Assembly (NCBI GenBank): GCA_030671645.1
Contig: DAOVHV010000047.1
Coordinates: 1 to 7,217 of the forward strand
Direction of reading: 5' to 3'
DNA from: a bacterium
GTDB lineage: Bacteria > Bipolaricaulota > Bipolaricaulia > UBA7950 > UBA9294
DNA: 7,217 bases
Numbering within the stretch: position 1 is the stretch's first letter; each line of letters opens with the position of its first letter. Positions 1 through 6,762 of this stretch are shown here, piece by piece. A program made the position numbers and the translations under genes. The notes beneath the pieces were generated by a model that was not told the origin of the DNA, did no database searches, and worked only from the letters and a program-made list of their open reading frames with translations.

Positions 1-1275
1 GGTCACCCACAGGAAATGCCACTCGTCACGAGCCAGGCTCTCTCGATCGGCAACGGCAAGGCGGAGCGTGCCCAGAGGGCGTTCAACGTCCCGGCCCGCC
101 AGAATAAGGATCAAGTCGCCCGCTTCGGCCTCAAACGCTGACACGATCTCGGCCAGCTTGCCTTCGTCAAAAAACTTGGCAATCGGCGAAGAGATGGATT
201 TCTCCACCTTGAGCCAAGCCATGCCTTTCGCACCGGCTTGAACAGCAACGTCTTGCAGTTGATCCAGGGTCGAACGTGAGTACCCTGCGCAGCCCTTGGC
301 CAGTAGTCCGGCTACTTTACCCCCAGCGGACACGGCTTCGGCGAACACGCGGAAGTCGCAACTCTCCACAAGGGACGAAATGTCCTGGATCTCCATACCG
401 AAGCGGAGATCGGGCTTATCGGAGCCGTAACGCTGCATGGCCTCGGCATACGTCAATCGCGGGAACGGAATGGACAACTCGATGTCGAGCGTTTCCCGAA
501 ACACCTTGATCAGGACGCCTTCCAATGCGCCCAGAATCTCGTCCTTTCCATTCGGGAACGAGATTTCCAGGTCGAGTTGAGTGAATTCCGGCTGCCTGTC
601 CGCACGCAGGTCTTCGTCGCGGAAGCACTTGACCATCTGGAAATAGCGGTCGATGCCTCCCACCATGAACAACTGCTTGAACAATTGCGGGGACTGGGGA
701 AGTGCGTAGAACGATTCCGGGTGCATTCGACTGGGAACCAAGAAGTCGCGGGCTCCCTCGGGCGTCGATTTGGTCAAGAACGGCGTTTCGATCTCCCAGA
801 ACCCATCGTCCGAGAAGTAGTCTCGCATGCTCTTGAAGACGCGATGGCGGAGTTCGAGGCTGTGTTGGAGACTCTTGCGGCGTAGGTCGATGTAGCGATA
901 GCGCAAGCGTGTCTCTTCGGTCGTATCCGAGCCGTCGCCCTCCACCAGGAAAGGGGGGGTCTTGGATCGATTGAGGATCTCCAATGCCTCGACGCGGATC
1001 TCGATATCGCCGGTATCCATGTCCGGGTTGACATTCTCCGTGCTACGTGCGGATACAGTACCGGTGACCTGTACGACATCTTCGCGATTGAGGGTGTGGG
1101 CCTGTTCCAGGCCCGCCGAATCACCGTCGAACAACAATTGGACAAGTCCGGATCGATCACGCAGATCGACAAACGTGATGGCGCCGAAATCACGGCGTCG
1201 ATTGACCCATCCAGCAAGGGTCACGGTTTGTCCGAGATCTGCCGACGACAGATGTGCGCAATAGTTCGTTCGCAT
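1..1275 (-). CDS. aspS: Aspartyl-tRNA synthetase, bacterial type (3' end cut by window edge)
   Basis: Class II aminoacyl-tRNA synthetase that charges tRNA-Asp with aspartate in the cytoplasm. Reading from the ATG at 1275 gives 425 uninterrupted codons to the left edge; family members are about 590 residues, so the C-terminal part of the catalytic core is missing. The N-terminal OB-fold anticodon-binding domain (about residues 1-110) contains GWVNRRRDFG and FVDLRDRSG. The catalytic domain shows the motif 1 region (RYRYIDLRR), ETPFLTKSTPEGARDFLVPS, YALPQSPQLFKQ and motif 2 (CFRDEDLRADRQPEFTQLD). The RYGSDKPDLRF segment and part of the bacteria-specific insertion (GAD domain) follow, and the visible part ends in FLWVT, where the family has the FLWV.DFP stretch. 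The start is supported by AAGGAGAG (1281-1288) five bases upstream and by alignment with the E. coli N-terminus (MRTEYC against MRTNYC here). A promoter just upstream suggests it is transcribed independently of the preceding operon. The identification is near certain. Confidence 0.97.
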   Translation of the reverse strand, partial: MRTNYCAHLSSADLGQTVTLAGWVNRRRDFGAITFVDLRDRSGLVQLLFDGDSAGLEQAHTLNREDVVQVTGTVSARSTENVNPDMDTGDIEIRVEALEILNRSKTPPFLVEGDGSDTTEETRLRYRYIDLRRKSLQHSLELRHRVFKSMRDYFSDDGFWEIETPFLTKSTPEGARDFLVPSRMHPESFYALPQSPQLFKQLFMVGGIDRYFQMVKCFRDEDLRADRQPEFTQLDLEISFPNGKDEILGALEGVLIKVFRETLDIELSIPFPRLTYAEAMQRYGSDKPDLRFGMEIQDISSLVESCDFRVFAEAVSAGGKVAGLLAKGCAGYSRSTLDQLQDVAVQAGAKGMAWLKVEKSISSPIAKFFDEGKLAEIVSAFEAEAGDLILILAGRDVERPLGTLRLAVADRESLARDEWHFLWVT

Positions 1276-1310
1276 GGTGACTCTCCTTCATGAAACTTCG
1301 ATGTGGGCAG

Positions 1311-1338
1311 ATTATAGGTGGTTGCGTCAATGGCGCAA
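1311..1338 (-). promoter_or_regulatory. Candidate sigma-70-type promoter for aspS
   Basis: On the minus strand, a perfect TATAAT (1311-1316) sits 16 bases downstream of TTGCGC (1333-1338), which matches only half of the -35 consensus. Transcription would begin near 1304, giving a leader of about 30 bases. That is too short for a T-box or other riboswitch. An inverted repeat, TTGCG-N7-CGCAA (1322-1338), covers the -35 region and could be an operator or chance. The -10 is convincing; the -35 assignment is tentative. Confidence 0.6.
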
Positions 1339-1361
1339 TCAAAATCGACGAAGACGTGTTG

Positions 1362-1871
1362 TCAGTCTTCTTTGCGCCGAGCTGCCCGCGCGAACCCGAT
1401 GAATAGAGCAATGGTCAGGAATACAGCTGCGGACAGACCGATGCCGGTTCCGAATGACAGCCGGATCCGTACGTACAAAGAAGCGCTCAACACAAAGGCG
1501 ACTGCCAGCGATGGAACGAGGGCGACTGCCAGCATCTGAAGGGTGAATTGCTGTTTCGCACGATCCTCGACGGGTGATCGATCAAAATGTCCGAATCGAA
1601 GCCCGGCGTTCCATGCATAGATGAACAATGTGATGGCTACGACCGCGAACAGCGGGTGAATCCCCAAGAACAAGGCAAAAGCGGCCATCACGCTCACGGC
1701 GATCAACAGCAGGTCGGACCACTTGGATTGCGGAGCGGTGCGTAGGAGAGCGAATCCGGCGCCTGAGACGACGGCGACTGCCAGGGCATACCCATAGGAT
1801 CCCAGCAACAGCGCAGGCAGAATCAATAGCGATGCAGCGACTGCCAATAGAATCGCTGTGACCCGCTTCAT
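1362..1871 (-). CDS. Small polytopic membrane protein of unknown function, last gene of the MoxR/DUF58 operon
   Basis: A 169-residue, very hydrophobic protein with about six predicted membrane helices (roughly residues 5-24, 26-43, 54-70, 72-88, 111-133 and 143-161). A polar loop lies at about 92-108 (RFGHFDRSPVEDRAKQQ) and the tail is basic, RAARRKED. No enzyme motif is visible and I do not recognise a named family. The start at 1871 is chosen because AGGAGG lies five bases upstream and the ATG overlaps the stop of the DUF58 gene in an ATGA arrangement. The open frame continues upstream to 2060, but that part overlaps the DUF58 coding region and is not hydrophobic. Translational coupling to the DUF58 gene implies a role in the same membrane assembly. 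A small membrane protein in this position is also known in archaeal DUF58 clusters, but homology is not shown here. Confidence 0.85.
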   Translation of the reverse strand: MKRVTAILLAVAASLLILPALLLGSYGYALAVAVVSGAGFALLRTAPQSKWSDLLLIAVSVMAAFALFLGIHPLFAVVAITLFIYAWNAGLRFGHFDRSPVEDRAKQQFTLQMLAVALVPSLAVAFVLSASLYVRIRLSFGTGIGLSAAVFLTIALFIGFARAARRKED

Positions 1872-3154
1872 GAGTGCCTCCTGAAGAACGAAACTCCAAG
1901 ATCTCGCGCGATGGCTTGAGCGAGCGGCTCGGCGATGTCCCAATTGACGATTCGCGTTCCCGTCCTCACCAAACTGTCCAAGAACAGAGACCGACGAAGG
2001 TTTGACATTCTTGTGGCTATTTGGGCCGATGAACCCGATCTGATCTGCTTTGCCTCCCACGTAGAGGCATGCGGACAGACCAAGATGATCGAATAGCCTC
2101 GGTCGATCATAAGGGCGATCACTTCAACATCGTCATCGTCGATGAGCGGGCTGACGAATACCAATTGCGATTGAGCAGGGAAAAGGCGTGTCGGAATCTT
2201 GCGCAGATCCTCGAACACCTCTTTCTCGGCGGCGTAAGCGGTCGCAAGGGAGTCGAAGATTTTTCTCTCTTGAGTCTTCCCGACGCCCGGGAAGACCCAA
2301 TGCACGATGTCTCCGTAAACGAGCAGCCCGACAATGTTGCCGACGCGGAGGAAATGACTGGCCAGGCTGGCGGCGGCCCGGAGCGAGTAATCGAACGTGG
2401 TATCCTCGCCCAGACGGCAATGCGCTTGAAGCCGTGCGTCGACGATGATGCTGACGTCGGCCAACCGTTCCAGTTCGTACTCATTGACGATCAAGTTGTC
2501 TTGGCGGGCATAGGCACGCCAGTTGATGCGCCGGACATCGTCCCCCGGCACATAGGATCGGCAGCCGAAGAAGTCGAGCCCTTGTCCACCCAGATTGGCC
2601 TTGACGGGACCGGCAAAAGCGCGCGTGCGACGCGGGTGAATGCTGATGGCACCAAGTGGTTCGGTCTTTGGGCGCACGATGATGACGGACTCATGAGAAA
2701 TCGATTCCATGCGGCTGGCCAATCCCCATCGTGACCATGCCGTGACAACGACTTGCGAAAACTTGTGCTTCCCGCGTGGAAGGAGTACTCGATACGATAA
2801 CCGGACGGATTGTCCCCTCAGCAATGAGCCCAAGAACTGATTCTCTCCTTCGATTAACTGCGCTCCGGCGGGAAGTTGGTCGATTACGGAAATGAAGTGC
2901 CGACCGACGTCTCCGAATTCGGATGCAATATCGACCGTAATCTCGACTTCATCGCCTTCGATCATGCGATGCCGACTGACCGAATGCTGGATGTGCAACT
3001 TCGGAAGTCTCAACTGTAAGGTCGAGATGACGCAAAGGCAGGAGTAGAGGATCGGCGGAACGGCAAGCGCCAGCATGCCGCCGTGCTTAAGCAGCATCCC
3101 GACAACCAACATCGAAAGGCCGATCCCCATCGGTAGAAAGAATCGTCGCGGCAT
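1868..3154 (-). CDS. DUF58 domain protein with vWA-like C-terminal region, membrane-anchored
   Basis: A 428-residue protein. Two hydrophobic segments at about residues 9-23 and 27-46 form an N-terminal membrane hairpin. A beta-rich region follows (about 50-165; EGDEVEITVDI, then LPRGKHKFSQV), typical of DUF58 proteins. The DUF58 signature spans about 197-229: GCRSYVPGDDVRRINWRAYAR, then LIVNEYELE. A vWA-like fold follows, beginning DVSIIVDARLQ at 233-243. The metal-site motif DxSxS is replaced by D239-A-R-L-Q, so classical MIDAS metal binding is unlikely. The ATG at 3154 lies two bases after the MoxR stop codon with only a weak ribosome site, suggesting coupled translation. The longer frame to 3232 would overlap the MoxR gene and is rejected. 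DUF58 proteins are generally partners of MoxR ATPases; the exact role here is unknown. Confidence 0.93.
   Translation of the reverse strand: MPRRFFLPMGIGLSMLVVGMLLKHGGMLALAVPPILYSCLCVISTLQLRLPKLHIQHSVSRHRMIEGDEVEITVDIASEFGDVGRHFISVIDQLPAGAQLIEGENQFLGSLLRGQSVRLSYRVLLPRGKHKFSQVVVTAWSRWGLASRMESISHESVIIVRPKTEPLGAISIHPRRTRAFAGPVKANLGGQGLDFFGCRSYVPGDDVRRINWRAYARQDNLIVNEYELERLADVSIIVDARLQAHCRLGEDTTFDYSLRAAASLASHFLRVGNIVGLLVYGDIVHWVFPGVGKTQERKIFDSLATAYAAEKEVFEDLRKIPTRLFPAQSQLVFVSPLIDDDDVEVIALMIDRGYSIILVCPHASTWEAKQIRSGSSAQIATRMSNLRRSLFLDSLVRTGTRIVNWDIAEPLAQAIARDLGVSFFRRHS
1877..1882 (-). promoter_or_regulatory. Ribosome-binding site that fixes the start at 1871
   Basis: A perfect AGGAGG on the minus strand, five bases before the ATG at 1871. 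It lies inside the last codons of the DUF58 gene. It argues for the 169-residue product over the longer open frame reaching 2060. Confidence 0.8.
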
Positions 3155-3156
3155 TG

Positions 3157-4107
3157 TTACGAAACTTTCGGAACAGGGGTCAACGAAACGATGCTTTGCA
3201 CGATATCCGATTCCGTCACGCGCTTCGACCACAGTTCAGGACTGAGAATCAACCGATGGGCCAGCGCCTGCACCGCGAAGTTCTTCACGTCGTCCGGAAT
3301 GACGAAATCCCGCCCGTCGATGGCCGCGTTGGCGCGGGCCAACTTGATCAAGGCCAGCGAGCCGCGCGGGCTTGCTCCGACGTGAATGTTCTGGTGCTTC
3401 CTTGTGCCTGCTACGATGGACACGATGTACTTCTCCAGGTCCGGATGCACCATCACTGTCTCGGTGGCTGCGCGCATGGCGAGCAGCTCTTCAGCCGAAG
3501 ACATGGTGTCCAACGTGATTTCGTCCTGCTTGCGGTCCAACCGGCGCTGAAGGATCTCGATTTCGTCAGTCTCAGTGGGATAGCCCACCGACAGTCGGAT
3601 CATGAATCTGTCCAACTGAGCTTCGGGAAGCGGGAACGTTCCCTCGTACTCGATGGGATTCTGCGTGGCGATGACCACGAACGGCTGCGGTAACGTCTGG
3701 GTGTCTCCGGAAATCGTGACCTGCCCCTCTTGCATGGCTTCGAGCAACGCCGATTGCGTCTTGGGAGTGGCGCGGTTGATCTCATCCGCCAGGATAATGT
3801 TGGCGAAAATGGGTCCGGGAGACAGCACGAACTCGCCGGTCTCACGATTGAAGATGTGCGAGCCGGTGATGTCGGTGGGAAGAAGATCCGGCGTAAATTG
3901 AATCCGCTTGAAGCGGATGCCGAGTACCTGCGCGAAGCAGCGCGCGATCAACGTCTTGGCCAATCCGGGGTAGTCCTCGAACAGGATATGGCCGCCGGCA
4001 AGAATCCCGACCATCACCCGCCTTAGGACATCCTCTTTGCCGACGATGACCTTGGAGATCTCGCCAATGAGTTGATGGCTTTTCGTACTGACCTGTTTCA
4101 GTTCCAT
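3157..4107 (-). CDS. MoxR-family AAA+ ATPase
   Basis: A 316-residue cytoplasmic AAA+ ATPase, normal length for MoxR. The nucleotide site is complete: Walker A EDYPGLAKT (44-52; alanine before the lysine is common in MoxR), Walker B IILADE (104-109), and sensor 1 around N150 in VVIATQNPIEYEGTFPLPEA. The conserved EAQLDRF follows at 162-168. Sensor 2 is at R248 in GASPRG, within the lid domain that continues ALIKLARANAAIDGRDFV. The start at 4107 is supported by AGGAGG five bases upstream and directly abuts the stop codon of the preceding gene. MoxR proteins use ATP to remodel or activate partner complexes, usually with vWA or DUF58 proteins encoded next door, as here. The substrate in this organism cannot be deduced. 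The family assignment is very secure. Confidence 0.97.
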   Translation of the reverse strand: MELKQVSTKSHQLIGEISKVIVGKEDVLRRVMVGILAGGHILFEDYPGLAKTLIARCFAQVLGIRFKRIQFTPDLLPTDITGSHIFNRETGEFVLSPGPIFANIILADEINRATPKTQSALLEAMQEGQVTISGDTQTLPQPFVVIATQNPIEYEGTFPLPEAQLDRFMIRLSVGYPTETDEIEILQRRLDRKQDEITLDTMSSAEELLAMRAATETVMVHPDLEKYIVSIVAGTRKHQNIHVGASPRGSLALIKLARANAAIDGRDFVIPDDVKNFAVQALAHRLILSPELWSKRVTESDIVQSIVSLTPVPKVS

Positions 4108-4689
4108 TTACACCTCCTGATACGTTCGCTCGATATGGGCCAACGCATGGTCCGCTCTATCGTGGAAGCTTTCTTGCTTTTGTCCTCCGGCTCTGTGTTT
4201 GTCCAATGAAAGGAAAGCGCGTACGGACGGGTCGTCCGTCCACTCCGTTGTGTCGAGAGAATCCTTTGCTTCTTCGACTGAGATGCCGCGGCGATAGGCC
4301 AACGAGCGTGCTGCCAAGTCGCGCAATTCCAAAATCACCTGCTCGCGTTGGAATTTGTTGTGCGCCGATCGCTCGAGAACATGGGTCAGTCGCATGGCCG
4401 GACCCTGCGAAGGGAACTTCAATGAGCGGGGAACAATTTCTTTGCGCGCACGCTTGGGAAGCCGGCTTACGTAGTAGACGACGACGATCACAAAGACGAT
4501 CAACAAGGTGACTATCCATTGAAGGTCCTGGTGCATGTATCCCAGCATGTATCGTGCCGCATTGATGCCTTCGACGATCGGATCCAGAATGAAGCCGCGA
4601 ATGGCGTCATTGAAGATCAACAATAGGCTGAAGGTTATTACGCAGCAGACGGCCAGGATGGCCAGCATGATCCGCGTTCTATTGCTCAT
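4108..4689 (-). CDS. Two-helix membrane protein with C-terminal WTDD motif, unknown function
   Basis: A 193-residue protein with membrane helices at about residues 7-26 and 57-75, then a basic stretch (RLPKRARKE) that predicts the rest to be cytoplasmic. The soluble part has a helical segment (about 98-145: RLTHVLERSAHNKFQREQ, then GISVEEAKDSL) followed by EWTDDPSVRAFL (149-160). From memory, a similar 'WTDD..AFL' ending occurs in small proteins (annotated DUF7269) next to DUF4129 and MoxR genes in haloarchaea; this was not checked. The gene overlaps the DUF4129 gene by 11 bases and abuts the MoxR start, so a role in the same complex is likely. AGGAGG (4702-4707) lies 12 bases before the ATG at 4689, longer than ideal. 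The frame stays open to 4767, but those codons overlap the DUF4129 gene and add no hydrophobic segment. Confidence 0.85.
   Translation of the reverse strand: MSNRTRIMLAILAVCCVITFSLLLIFNDAIRGFILDPIVEGINAARYMLGYMHQDLQWIVTLLIVFVIVVVYYVSRLPKRARKEIVPRSLKFPSQGPAMRLTHVLERSAHNKFQREQVILELRDLAARSLAYRRGISVEEAKDSLDTTEWTDDPSVRAFLSLDKHRAGGQKQESFHDRADHALAHIERTYQEV
4113..4118 (-). promoter_or_regulatory. Ribosome-binding site of the MoxR gene
   Basis: AGGAGG on the minus strand, five bases before the ATG at 4107. It is embedded in the last codons (Gln-Glu-Val-stop) of the upstream membrane-protein gene. The TAA stop directly abuts the ATG, a classic arrangement for translational coupling. Confidence 0.8.
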
Positions 4690-5557
4690 CGGTCGTATGG
4701 TCCTCCTGAATGGCGTCCAAGCACGCCAAGGCACGGGCGGCGAAGCTGTCGTCGACTCGGCCTGCATAGCGTACGATTTCGAAAATTCCGGTCAGTTGTG
4801 CAATGGAATCGCCTGACAAACCGATTTGACGCAAGCGAAGCTCAAATTCCCGCGGCGTGAGATAGGTGGCGTCGATCTTCCCTTTGGTGCTGAGGATACG
4901 GATCATCTCTTGATAACAGAACATAACTACAGTATAGGGGTCCTCTCCGGCCCTTAGGCGGTGAACGGCATCTGTGATGCTTTCCAAGATCTCGTTGTAT
5001 CCGTCGTCGATCGCTTGAGGCCGGGCCTTGAGCCACTTCCGCAGGAAAACGCCGCCGACGATCACAGCGATGCTCGACAAGACGATGGCCAGAATGATGT
5101 ACTGGGCGTTGGAAGCTTCGACCTCCCTCTCCACCGGCTGGAGGTTCAGCTCCTCTTCCACCGGTCTTCCCCAAAGGCCTTCCAATTCCGGGGTGGCCTC
5201 CTCTTCGGATATTTGACGATCGCCGCATCCCAAGAAGTCGATCGCAATCAGTACGGATACAAGAATCAGAATGAATACGATATACATCCTTCTTGCTTCA
5301 CGACTGCTGATGATCTGAAGCACGAGTAGAACTGCACCGATGATGAGCAGGATTCGCATGATCAGCATCACCAGCATCCAGGTAGTGGTTTCCGGCTCCT
5401 GCCCCGAGGCGAAAGCCATCGTGGTGACTTCAAGATCGCGTCTCGGAAGGAATTCGATGTCATGGATGTTGCCGATGAGTGGAAGGATCAGCGCGATGAG
5501 GATCGTTGTGAATGCAACGAGCGCAAGCTGAATGGCACGTGTTCGAGACTTGGACAT
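4679..5557 (-). CDS. Membrane protein with C-terminal DUF4129-type domain, first gene of the operon
   Basis: A 292-residue protein. Hydrophobic segments lie at about residues 9-28, 61-83, 92-110 and 152-172. A 41-residue acidic loop (about 111-151, rich in Glu) lies between the third and fourth. The C-terminal domain (about 186-283) matches the DUF4129 pattern: a helix with YNEILESITDAVHRLRAGED, the CYQEMIRILSTKG segment, then TPREFELRLRQIGL and LTGIFEIVRYAGR. DUF4129 is usually found at the C-terminus of transglutaminase-like membrane proteins or as a separate membrane protein near MoxR and DUF58 genes. No transglutaminase Cys-His-Asp domain is present here. Topology suggests the DUF4129 domain is cytoplasmic and near the MoxR ATPase, but this is inference. 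The ATG at 5557 follows a weak AGGG element about 11 bases away; no better start is seen. Confidence 0.88.
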   Translation of the reverse strand: MSKSRTRAIQLALVAFTTILIALILPLIGNIHDIEFLPRRDLEVTTMAFASGQEPETTTWMLVMLIMRILLIIGAVLLVLQIISSREARRMYIVFILILVSVLIAIDFLGCGDRQISEEEATPELEGLWGRPVEEELNLQPVEREVEASNAQYIILAIVLSSIAVIVGGVFLRKWLKARPQAIDDGYNEILESITDAVHRLRAGEDPYTVVMFCYQEMIRILSTKGKIDATYLTPREFELRLRQIGLSGDSIAQLTGIFEIVRYAGRVDDSFAARALACLDAIQEDHTTDEQ

Positions 5558-5581
5558 ATTGGTTCGACCCTACGCTAACCA

Positions 5582-5600
5582 ACGAAAATGGAATTTTCGT
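5582..5600 (-). repeat. Perfect 8-bp inverted repeat with 3-base loop between the exonuclease gene and the DUF4129 operon
   Basis: ACGAAAAT and ATTTTCGT flank a GGA loop (plus-strand reading). The element begins 22 bases after the exoribonuclease stop codon and ends 24 bases before the DUF4129 gene start. The stem is AT-rich and is followed on the minus strand by TGGTTAGCG, not a T-run, so it is a poor intrinsic terminator. It could be an operator for the operon, an RNA processing or stabilising hairpin, or a weak attenuator. No convincing promoter was found in this 65-base gap. Confidence 0.6.
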
Positions 5601-5622
5601 GAAGGGAGTAGGCTTTCGGTTC

Positions 5623-6654
5623 TTATCCGGCCAGTCCCTTGAAGAAGCGTCGCTCGAAATTCCTTTCCCAGTTGGTGAAATCGCCCTCCTCGGAATCGTT
5701 CTGAATGTGGGTACGCACCATATTCAGTTTGGCCGACAGATTGTCGAAGTGATACACGGCGATTGCTTCCGCTGTTTTTGGCACCATGGCTGCGGCGTAT
5801 TGTAGCTCGCCGTGATGGGAGATCAAGATGTGCTCCATCAATTTGGGCAAGCGGTCGTCCGACCAGGTTAGGGATTGAGCTTCGTCCCGAATCATGTCTC
5901 GGCCCAACAGCAAATGACCGATGATCTGTCCCTCGAACCCGTACGAAGGTGCGATCGGATTCTCCAATTCAATGATTTTGCCGATGTCATGAAGGATCGC
6001 TCCGGCTGTTGCCAGCCCGTGATGGAGCCCCAGCCCGGGATTGCGGGTAGCAAACTCGGACACGCCCTGCGCAACTTCGAGGGTGTGCTCGAGCAGTCCT
6101 CCCAGATAAGCATGATGCTTAGAAATGGCGGCCGGATGTTCGGAGAAGCGTTCTTTGTTCTTCTCCAGCAAATTGAGTGTCAGTTGGCGCAGATCCTCAG
6201 GCTCGATCGTGCCTGTAAGCTCGAGTAATTCGATCCACATCTCATCGATATCCCGATCTGACGTCGACACCAACAACGAGGGATCGAAACCCGATAATTG
6301 GCCTGACTCCTGCTCATGGATGGAAAGCCGACGAATCGACTCCACAATGATCTGCAGGTTGTTACGGTAAGTCTCCACTCGGCCTTGGACGTACACGAAT
6401 TCACCCTCACTGAATTGAGAGGCGTAGCGATGCGCCGCTTCTGCCCAAGCACGGGCCGCAATGATACCTGTCCGGTCGGCCAACGTGATCTCCAAATACA
6501 GATCGCCCGTCCGCGTCGAGCGTTGTGTCTTGCGCTTTACCAAGAAACACTGATTGACCCCTTGGCCGTCTCGCATGCCGGAGACAGGAACGTGGAGTAG
6601 GGGATAGGGGAGTTGTTCGCCGCGCATTCGTTCGGAGAATCGTTCTGGAGGCAT
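5623..6654 (-). CDS. OB-fold/HD-domain 3'-5' exoribonuclease, YhaM family
   Basis: A 343-residue protein from the chosen start. An N-terminal OB-fold nucleic-acid-binding domain (about residues 30-109) contains GDLYLEITLADRTGIIAARAW and GEFVYVQGRVETYRNNLQI. An HD metal-dependent hydrolase domain (about 175-315) has H190 in GGLLEHTLEVA, H222-D223 in AILHDIGK, H247, the H280-H281 pair in LISHHGELQY, and D304 in AVYHFDNLSAKL. OB plus HD in this order is the YhaM architecture, known as a Mn-dependent 3'-5' exonuclease on RNA and single-stranded DNA. B. subtilis YhaM is about 314 residues. The start at 6654 has AAAGGA four bases upstream and lies downstream of a good promoter. An in-frame ATG at 6723 would add 23 Pro-rich residues, but it has no ribosome site and lies upstream of that promoter. 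The gene precedes the DUF4129 operon by 65 bases and may be co-transcribed with it. Confidence 0.9.
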   Translation of the reverse strand: MPPERFSERMRGEQLPYPLLHVPVSGMRDGQGVNQCFLVKRKTQRSTRTGDLYLEITLADRTGIIAARAWAEAAHRYASQFSEGEFVYVQGRVETYRNNLQIIVESIRRLSIHEQESGQLSGFDPSLLVSTSDRDIDEMWIELLELTGTIEPEDLRQLTLNLLEKNKERFSEHPAAISKHHAYLGGLLEHTLEVAQGVSEFATRNPGLGLHHGLATAGAILHDIGKIIELENPIAPSYGFEGQIIGHLLLGRDMIRDEAQSLTWSDDRLPKLMEHILISHHGELQYAAAMVPKTAEAIAVYHFDNLSAKLNMVRTHIQNDSEEGDFTNWERNFERRFFKGLAG

Positions 6655-6683
6655 GCCATCCTTTCCGGAAGGAGAATACTTCC

Positions 6684-6711
6684 AGTGTAGTGGCGGAGGC
6701 TGTGAAGTCAA
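6684..6711 (-). promoter_or_regulatory. Candidate sigma-70-type promoter for the YhaM-like gene
   Basis: On the minus strand, TTGACT (6706-6711, five of six consensus bases) is separated by 16 bases from TACACT (6684-6689, four of six). Transcription would start near 6677, leaving a leader of about 22 bases before the ATG at 6654. This favours that start over the one at 6723. The rest of the 113-base divergent region (6655-6767) must also hold the plus-strand promoter. Only a poor match was seen there: TTGTTC at 6716-6721 and TAAGCT at 6739-6744, 17 bases apart. Confidence 0.5.
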
Positions 6712-6755
6712 CTCATTGTTCATGAAGGAATTTCGAACTAAGCTGAGGCGAACGG

Positions 6756-6762
6756 AAAGGAG
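6756..6762 (+). promoter_or_regulatory. Ribosome-binding site of the ferritin-like gene
   Basis: AAAGGAG on the plus strand, five bases before the ATG at 6768. It supports that start codon. Confidence 0.75.

Noticed and set aside
774..1217. Open frame of 147 codons on the minus strand inside aspS
   Set aside because: Same strand but a different frame from aspS, whose reading frame is continuous and fully conserved in this interval.
1276..1310. T-box or other riboswitch in the aspS leader
   Set aside because: The distance from the likely transcription start to the ATG is only about 30 bases, and no T-box sequence is present.
1322..1338. Inverted repeat TTGCG-N7-CGCAA as a terminator for the membrane operon
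   Set aside because: The stem is only five base pairs without a mismatch, no T-run follows on the minus strand, and it overlaps the putative aspS promoter. A terminator call is not supported.
1362..2060. Longer 232-residue version of the small membrane protein
   Set aside because: The extra 63 residues overlap the DUF58 gene and are polar. A perfect ribosome site and ATGA overlap mark the start at 1871.
2069..2734. Long open frame of 221 codons on the plus strand
   Set aside because: It is antisense to the DUF58 gene, whose product has clear family motifs. The antisense translation shows no recognisable domain and no ribosome site was found.
3155..3232. N-terminal extension of the DUF58 protein to 3232
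   Set aside because: It would overlap 26 codons of the MoxR gene. The start at 3154 places the membrane hairpin at the N-terminus, as expected for the family.
3154..3693. Open frame of 179 codons on the plus strand
   Set aside because: It lies entirely opposite the MoxR gene. Its length follows from codon bias of the real gene, and the product has no family features.
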